Shown here piece after piece: positions 59,801 to 61,789 of a stretch of 61,789 nt of DNA. Source of the stretch: JAZKBN01 sp040388605 (GTDB lineage Bacteria > Bacteroidota > Bacteroidia > Cytophagales > Flexibacteraceae); assembly GCA_040388605.1 (NCBI GenBank), contig JAZKBN010000057.1:1-61789 (forward strand), read 5' to 3'. The notes under the pieces are model-generated. The model saw only the letters and a program-made list of their open reading frames with translations, made no database searches and was not told the origin of the DNA. The number at the start of each line of letters is the position of its first letter. Position 1 is the first letter of the stretch. The position numbers and the translations under genes were made by a program.

Positions 59801-61789
59801 TGGTAGGAGAGTTGCCTGTTGATACACTTGAGCCCCTGTTGGTCCAGGCGCCGCCGGTAAGCTGCGAAACAACAGAGTTTGATGCCGCATTAATATTCGC
59901 ATCGGCCACAAAGCGGAGCTTAACGCTGCCTAAACCTGCTCCCACACCTGTAAGGTTACCCGGTACCGAAGGAATTAAAGTATAGTAATTGCTAGCCGAA
60001 ACCGCGATAGGCGGCGCTGCATAAACTGTTGAAAGGTTACTGGCCGGAGCGCCGGTAGAAGATACTGTGTATTCAGTGGTTGCGCTTTGTTTAAGACCTA
60101 CCACTGTAAGAGGCGTAAACTGGCTCAGTGTAGCCGAGGATCCTACCGGGAATGTTATAGTTGCACCGCTTACTGTGGTATTACCGCTGTGGGTATATTT
60201 CATAGTACCCACCACGTAAGCGCCGGTATCGGCAGGGGTTGGTAAAGATGCACCGGATGTTAAAATAAGCTTGCTGCCTGAGGCTGTAACAAGTCTTCCC
60301 GATGCAAGCCCTAGGCTGCTTGTGTTAACATCCTGGTTAATGGTAACATACTTGCCGTTAATACCGGTAGTTATGGTGTTAACCACTTTGTTAACCGTGA
60401 ATGAGCCTATGGCTGATACTGCAGGAGCAAAATCAATAGGTGCGGAATTGGTGCCGCTAAGCGTAATGCCCGTGGTGCCTGTGCCGGTTATGGTACCTGT
60501 CCCGGTAAACGAGCCGCCTGAAGTAATGGCGTTGCTCCCCGACCCCAGGTCAAGGGTTGTGCCCGAAGCTACGTTAAGCGTACCGAAACCCATGGCAATT
60601 GAGCCGTCGGCTGTCTTGGTTGCGCCGCCGGTAATTGAAAGCACACTGCCCGAAGGCACTGTGGTCATCACATCCTGGGCCGATGTCCTGTCATAAGAAA
60701 CTGTGGGGGCGGGCCTCAGGGTTCCGCTTACAGTGGCTCCTGTGAATGTGCCGCTTATCGTTACAGTAGTTGCATTCGATGAAACAACAGTAAATGTTTG
60801 TCCCAGCAGGGGCTGACCGTTAACAAAGGCAGTAGTTGCAGATGTGGTTGCCGATGTTGAGGTAATCACAATACGATCTCCGGCGCTGAAATAGGTACTT
60901 GCTGTTGCCATTGTTATGGTGAACACGCCTGAGCCTGTTGTTACCGCAGTAAACGGATAAGTACCGCCTACCAGGGTTCCTGTTGTGGTGGTACCAAATG
61001 TTGTACCGCTTACAGTAACTGTTGTTCCTGATACCAGGGTTACGGTAAATGTCTGGCCTAATATGCTTGGTCCGCTTACTGAGCCGGTTAATGCGGTTGC
61101 TGCCGCAGTATTCACAACTGTTACACGATCTCCTATTGCAAAATAGGATGCTGCCGCTGTTACGCCTGTAAAGTTAAAGGTGCTTGCCGGGGTAGAAATC
61201 TGTACCCCTGTAAACCCAACTGGAATACCTGAGCTTACAGCGCCAAGCGTGTTGCTTGTTCCTTTTAATGAAAGCGTTGATGCCCTGCTGCCTAAAGCTA
61301 CAGCACCGGTACCACTCAGGTCGCCGTTTAATGTGGCTGCTTTAAAACCGGTTGTTCCGTAATCAAGCACACCATCTATGGTGCTTGTTCCGGCTACGTT
61401 AAGGGCCGGGGCGGTACCGGTAAGTACAGCTGATGTACCCATGCTCAATATGCTGCCTGCTGAAACGGTAAGGTTAGCTGCCAGCTCAAGATCATAAGCT
61501 GAAAGCACGTTCGGGCTGATGCTTACAGATGGCGTAGCGCCTATTTTGCTCACCGTTAAGTTATTTAAATCAGTTATACCTGGCGGCAGGATTACTGCCG
61601 CAGAGCCTGTTCCCAAAAACGCCAGCGATGATCCCGATGTGGTTGTAAGCGTACTTAAAAGCGCGGTTGTGGTTGTAGCGGCCGTGAATGTAAGCGCACC
61701 TGTAGCAAGACCTGTTCCGCCGGACGTAAGTGTGTTGTTGCCTACCACGAGCGATTTACCGGGAGATATGGTGAGCGTACCGTTAACAG
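47820..61789 (-). CDS. Giant T9SS-exported repeat protein C, central and C-terminal part
   Basis: This continues the gene that starts at 3266 (bases 61735-61789 duplicate 1-55). The order in whole-protein residues is: solenoid repeats to ~1700; a parallel beta-helix block from ~1763 (IYVSTTGDDNNSG, a DUF1565-like opening, then rows of short Asn-rich turns) ending near FSPWLKSDPDTDP; a second block from ~2725 (FIYVNYATGDD); a third short block from ~3883 (YVDYANGHD); more solenoid repeats with phrases like LRGSSTSxLxLxGTG; an Fn3-like segment from ~5547 (PVTFLTFTAARQSRNVVLNW); and the T9SS type A sorting domain from ~5652 (FYPNPARTELHV, then LVLEYS, PGFYNVMI and final RKLTIE). This architecture matches giant B along its length, but C also carries extra inserted modules. 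The stop is TAA at 47822-47820, followed by a hairpin at 47779-47806. The sorting domain implies export by T9SS and cell-surface attachment; the ligand is unknown. Confidence 0.9.
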   Translation of the reverse strand, partial: VNGTLTISPGKSLVVGNNTLTSGGTGLATGALTFTAATTTTALLSTLTTTSGSSLAFLGTGSAAVILPPGITDLNNLTVSKIGATPSVSISPNVLSAYDLELAANLTVSAGSILSMGTSAVLTGTAPALNVAGTSTIDGVLDYGTTGFKAATLNGDLSGTGAVALGSRASTLSLKGTSNTLGAVSSGIPVGFTGVQISTPASTFNFTGVTAAASYFAIGDRVTVVNTAAATALTGSVSGPSILGQTFTVTLVSGTTVTVSGTTFGTTTTGTLVGGTYPFTAVTTGSGVFTITMATASTYFSAGDRIVITSTSATTSATTAFVNGQPLLGQTFTVVSSNATTVTISGTFTGATVSGTLRPAPTVSYDRTSAQDVMTTVPSGSVLSITGGATKTADGSIAMGFGTLNVASGTTLDLGSGSNAITSGGSFTGTGTITGTGTTGITLSGTNSAPIDFAPAVSAIGSFTVNKVVNTITTGINGKYVTINQDVNTSSLGLASGRLVTASGSKLILTSGASLPTPADTGAYVVGTMKYTHSGNTTVSGATITFPVGSSATLSQFTPLTVVGLKQSATTEYTVSSTGAPASNLSTVYAAPPIAVSASNYYTLIPSVPGNLTGVGAGLGSVKLRFVADANINAASNSVVSQLTGGAWTNRGSSVSTGNSPTTTTAVFTYLTSSATISGASSSYIFAIGSGSSTSIYVSTTGDDNNSGTSSLAAKKTINAGIAAVCQGCSLYVAAGNYPENVVISKDLILQGPTSGDATVNTITTGNAAQVLVTSTGSIVSSVINAPGHGFITGERVLYTAQSGSIGGLATSNDGSNTVGAYYVYVVDADNFKLATNFANAQNNFTVTLSSPTAGTLGVPAWGIAFAHSFTRAPLVSGNITATTVNVPANGHIGTGILLAKATGTVNVGEGHFFQRLAVAKGVTLKGVSKYGTVLDGNFGANSGGINGFTLGSGSNNFYLENFKIEEFNTGVTTAANISLNNVFFTNVSVSKSGANGWLLPQSSNMSLLSFDACNLDSNGVTGTSFRGFFYQGNAANSVTNFTFKNGTSSYNSLGGLDLNAGYTFENILIKNNILTNNGDAAISISLTATSSNVVVSDNTINLGWNDLTRAAANQVQRYGIEIKNPAANGTESGSGAAAVLRNTITQSSVSTSNSTDNAAIVVMRRNGTYDPSGAVVAYNLVTGIRGSTSSCSPGTIKSEGIGIFVAGSSNRVYKNIVTGCDVGVQTQAGNMGYTTLGPPTDIQSPSGQTVANNNCLLNGMATADYFDRDNTITTANNYIKFNSFSGNTLAFRNVNSGGTGAAIADVSGNWWNSSTGPLNATYNSAGAGQPIGNSATYTTARIAFSPWLKSDPDTDPDPNAVGVQTTAAAKSFIAGGTQSLQTGVTNLALAQDVVSSSVLDEVELASTYNSGSNIEYVSADAKFKLKGGNKDIGSLRLNNANAEITLTGPVGVSTNLRLDDGIIYTTSTNLLTLGAGATVDTGSALIATTRAGYIAGPVAAVNATTSARNMVFPFGVAGVGKRYARLGVQQGTVTSTTYTGNIVNESGVALPYNVSGALLNVSPIRYYTFSKNDPTALVHGRFTFSYGNDEPVTDETLLRVAAYQSSFGTPDTWQDFGGEGSSNANSAPMGFILSTVDFAQLPETLALGTGSLGNLPPFIYVNYATGDDAHYDGTTETGAGVTGGVTAGPFKTLTHAVSVAAAHPLTRIYMAGGDYNAESCTLTVPLAINLTPSSVSPVLTPAHNFSVVIASNVYLADPLPDSNTINATAVTLSDNTNRISDAMSLVIEGGSVTLPAAVFTEDVVVSKGMTIKGAKFGVQGADAGRDYSTFTGETVIKRATAGSVDGNVITVTVDDVTLDGLILDGTNTARCFANGTDADAWPATTDNLTIQNCVIQNAIQQGIMLDGPGVVIGKNNLVTKNLIRNISGVPETYAEFFGTTATYSGRGVLLRHNQYADVVNNTIEKLYNGVYVRDFTIGLPSSAKSSISNNHISPTGPLNASLSFSSNYSVNPYGVLANELSGTASFKVNNNKIRNFSNAADTSNTFVTSSTGSSLLTGFGAFNVSESTHLEYNDNTVDGAPGKWINGTLTPEGVGGIGYILFNCSNSSDPVTVTGGYIGSAGVSPALSGAGMGFGIRIFNAYVATSGPNSATTGAPTTQTPLSAGASFYNISNVNFKNTNYGIYSNDQSTGNMTVNISGCSFYNGNAEMRQNDYAGIINAKFSCPDAIRNTYMTIQGCTFNGINGRTVYMYEPYSTSILNNTFTNCGNSGILNSGSPEAANVSNASPIYIRSTYLNMTGINITGNIISGGTNTACGLIAIDGASSTTCPNAGPYYLAGTANAAPTVAPPITIYSNNFSSNTNTTVITLKNTSTAASIDASGNYWGATDLATVTTRASGGSSTVVDFSGWLDDATEAPANIAVTGFQGWFRKLYIVHASTVIANHLYPSGISNTFNEGLNMLNENGTLVLTGPSTGVFPTATINKNVTVIDGTSIAAGSPDITTLTLNGASKVMKLGSSLVASSLALTNGYLYTDTGSFSFTVPYTGITGGSANSYVMGPLSLTAAVTAPTLTFPIGTVVTGGSPDPHQTPASYRPFVFAAQHSGATSNTYTAELIDATAVGPVLAGASASPFRYFTLTRGTGGSALTSGTPTLSYNTTGASDDQVTDPTNLRVISASNATPTFTQISIGTGSFTITGVAAGSFSVGDLVTVSSVTAPVPQSGGIDITGQTFTITSIVGTTLTLSGTTTGTASGTGTLAGGYTLRGGIGNASNSGTITATTPFTAFADGATVRLAIANTTTPVIGGNFGATFNGLYVDYANGHDRDPLFPAFDGSSAAFALKTIDSAIVVTVPGGTINLVGGADFPTANITKTLKFVGTGGAIISNATLSADLDNTSSGVSFSTSTLSPTGKIEDAVNFTTDGGTITFDGGTFSDVITVTKDLTLNNTGLSATLTNLTMNGSGKTLTLGSDLTINALTLTNGAVNFGSHSLSLGNLTATGGELESSGGSLEITGGGNLTSPIPFNASAKTLLNLTVNRSAGIVKLGSDVNVTGLMMLSNGTLDLNTFALGLSGTCSTGTGAALRVSSTSSLSITGAGPFGTLGFDQSSTPDHTLGNFTLARTGTGTFTLGSNLTVETSMDVTGKFIIGANTLTLNGTFNDNSGTGFLTGSSTSRLTLGGTGDMTLPMDASTAGTTNRLAALTVARGSGSDLTLGTDLYISSSGTLSLNTTNLLLNGKLLTLNGAIVQTNSAKVISSTGSDLTLGGSGTAGTITFGTGSAAEYTLDALTLNKAADNNAVAFGTSVVVGDLLLTKGILDVGAGHSLTMNGNFNNSATSTGFTAINPGNGTFTVTGVAVGTFAVNDRVTISAVANPVPYFGGVPITGQTFTVASIGAPSGGLVTLTLAGTVTSAAVPSSFSSLNKGTGSFNITGVADAASYAPGDNIFLYSLSAPIPAGTATGQFFPVTAVAGTTLTVTGTVTSTAPAFSTLSLGNGTAAGSSFVVTMPAATTVAAGSVINIASATNAPTSGGLTIVGQSFTVASVSGISATLNGTLIPTVTAGTYTSVGLSVIGGTTFTLNGVSGGTMATVGANAQVYLNSAPAGSVPVSGGQPITGQAFTVVSNTAGVMTLTGTVTGSAGSTGFTSILTGASTFDVTGVSGSFTNGDIVTITSVATPPTGVTAGSNFVVSAYNSGTGVLTLTGTTTGTASGAGTLSKTGGAGTGVQSNTTGGTITALNSGAGTIYKLLPSGTGTIARATSGGTLRGSVTTDLVLNGTSISGLAFDQTTPGSTNAVRDFTMASSAVFSMGGNMYVADDFTVPGGSVFNLNGKALTLAGPLHVSGDLSPGSATATSVVSNADALAIAAAAADVVAKTSSLTINYDADFALNPYAPPGIPGGSNPATAWGSRFGTLRVDIGAHTLTPSGDLTFGGAVSTAGTGLQLVSGTLDLTGINAIIDGPVNYSSGGIKGSSTTKVTTNSGANGTVFTLSGSTGDKTLQELIMTAGSGNIVTLGGDVIANTLTLNSGILGIGSNTLTVGAMPLGTGGTIRGSSTSNLNLSSVATDYVLPMDNTTPGTTNRLNNLTLSDGGSSIDLGTNNDLVVSGTLSLTGELRLSSSNLTVAGILSPSDNYRIVGSANAGMSFTGTGPYTLPLSITTPGTTNVLKNLTVTAPLVSLSEDLTLVAGGTVNLGTTTGRLNINGKTLNVYSDFFTGKRGLVGSATSVLNIGGTGSLTGTFGFDQAAGTDNNKLASLTFDRTLTGTATLGSYVYVDGPVTTTNGLLTVGANGDLVNDSVYVEISPAGSVVESNSNSSRILGTVKTIRDYSTSGSDIPSGMGLTVRTDVDPLGANTVIKRVTTTGTRPSDPDFVTPGKSILRYYDIFPGTPAATGDRHAHVFLTFMDAERNGFIDAKLTKLYRAPINSDGTYIERSGELDNTPDWTRYTGAVVSANTFYNFYPIADFSQITLGGGDLDNPLPVTFLTFTAARQSRNVVLNWSTGSEQGASYFDVQRSTDGSNFVTVGKVKASGNSSRMSSYGFVDKAESVEGTVYYRIREVDTDGAYMFSAIRTVDLNGKTELLQAFYPNPARTELHVVVDAGTTVSMHVYDATGKLVLEYSLDEQSNLQPLDVSSLKPGFYNVMITNSTERVFRKLTIE
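50600..51790 (-). repeat. Five tandem inserted modules in giant C
   Basis: Five modules of ~75-80 residues follow one another: the first contains FTVTGVAVGTFAVNDRVTI and ITGQTFTVAS; the second FNITGVADAASYAPGDNI; the third FVVTMPAATTVAAGSVINI; the fourth FTLNGVSGG and ITGQAFTVVS; the fifth FDVTGVSGSFTNGDIVTI. They split one solenoid repeat: LTMNGNFNNSATS before and GGTLRGSVTTDLVLNG after would be neighbours in the other repeats. None occur in giant B. Confidence 0.65.
53505..53755 (-). repeat. Inserted module in giant C (between second and third beta-helix blocks)
   Basis: FTITGVAAGSFSVGDLVTVS, then a segment with DITGQTFTITSIVGTTLTLSG. In giant B the corresponding text runs straight from RVVSDNGTAAW to ANLGGAGSSANAG, whereas giant C has RVISASNATPTF, the module, then LRGGIGNASNSG. 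The insertion is therefore clean relative to the paralogue. Confidence 0.65.
60715..61220 (-). repeat. Two inserted modules in giant C (N-terminal solenoid)
   Basis: The first module has FNFTGVTAAASYFAIGDRVTV and ILGQTFTVTLVSG; the second has FTITMATASTYFSAGDRIVI and LLGQTFTVVSSNA. They lie between SLKGTSNTLGAV and PTVSYDRTSAQDVMT, again inside a solenoid unit. Confidence 0.65.
61735..61789. repeat. Terminal overlap, right copy (circle junction)
   Basis: This is the same 55 bases as 1-55. The identity ends only because the window ends, so the true overlap cannot be longer in this file. Confidence 0.85.

Noticed and set aside
1..61789. A chromosomal region, or a linear extrachromosomal giant element such as a Borg.
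   Set aside because: There are no inverted terminal repeats; the ends are a direct 55-base overlap, and origin plus partition genes are present.

Overview
The window is best read as one complete circular replicon of about 61.7 kb from a member of the Bacteroidota. The first 55 bases (1-55) and last 55 bases (61735-61789) are identical, which is the usual mark of a closed assembly circle. A minus-strand reading frame that leaves the right edge continues in phase from the left edge to a proper signal peptide at 3266. The host assignment rests on three type IX secretion (T9SS) C-terminal sorting domains, a PorV/PorQ-type barrel, a lamin-tail protein, GEVED-like domains and TAnnTTTG-type -7 promoter elements. 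I cannot name the genus.

Replication and partition functions lie at 3.3-10 kb. They comprise an iteron array of ten copies with AT-rich hairpins (3759-4129), a Rep-like initiator, an unknown helical protein translationally coupled to it, a ParA ATPase, a ribbon-helix-helix protein, and several AACTGTTATAAC-type palindromes around these genes. Embedded here are two envelope-related genes: a lamin-tail secreted protein and a PorV/PorQ-like outer membrane barrel. A 1.2 kb gene-poor stretch follows and carries seven copies of a TTCATnTGACGnTGAA element spaced about 53 bp apart.

Three giant genes fill about 75% of the circle. Giant A (11239-24987, + strand, 4582 aa) is a string of BNR-associated-type, jelly-roll, GEVED-like and Fn3-like domains. 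Giant B (31955-47488, - strand, 5177 aa) and giant C (3266 back through the junction to 47820, - strand, about 5726 aa) are diverged paralogues. Each has long glycine/threonine/serine-rich beta-solenoid repeats around three parallel beta-helix blocks. All three giants have an N-terminal signal peptide and a C-terminal T9SS sorting domain.

Between giant A and giant B lie a hypothetical protein with a low-complexity tail, a serine recombinase, a GT-C membrane glycosyltransferase and the Wzm/Wzt pair of a polysaccharide ABC exporter, which sits directly downstream of giant B. I see no relaxase, antibiotic resistance, restriction or CRISPR genes and no tRNA.

Taken together, this looks like a plasmid devoted to building a cell surface: giant exported fibres, a possible T9SS outer-membrane partner, and export plus glycosylation machinery for a surface polysaccharide. 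The core T9SS secretion machine is absent and would have to come from the host chromosome.
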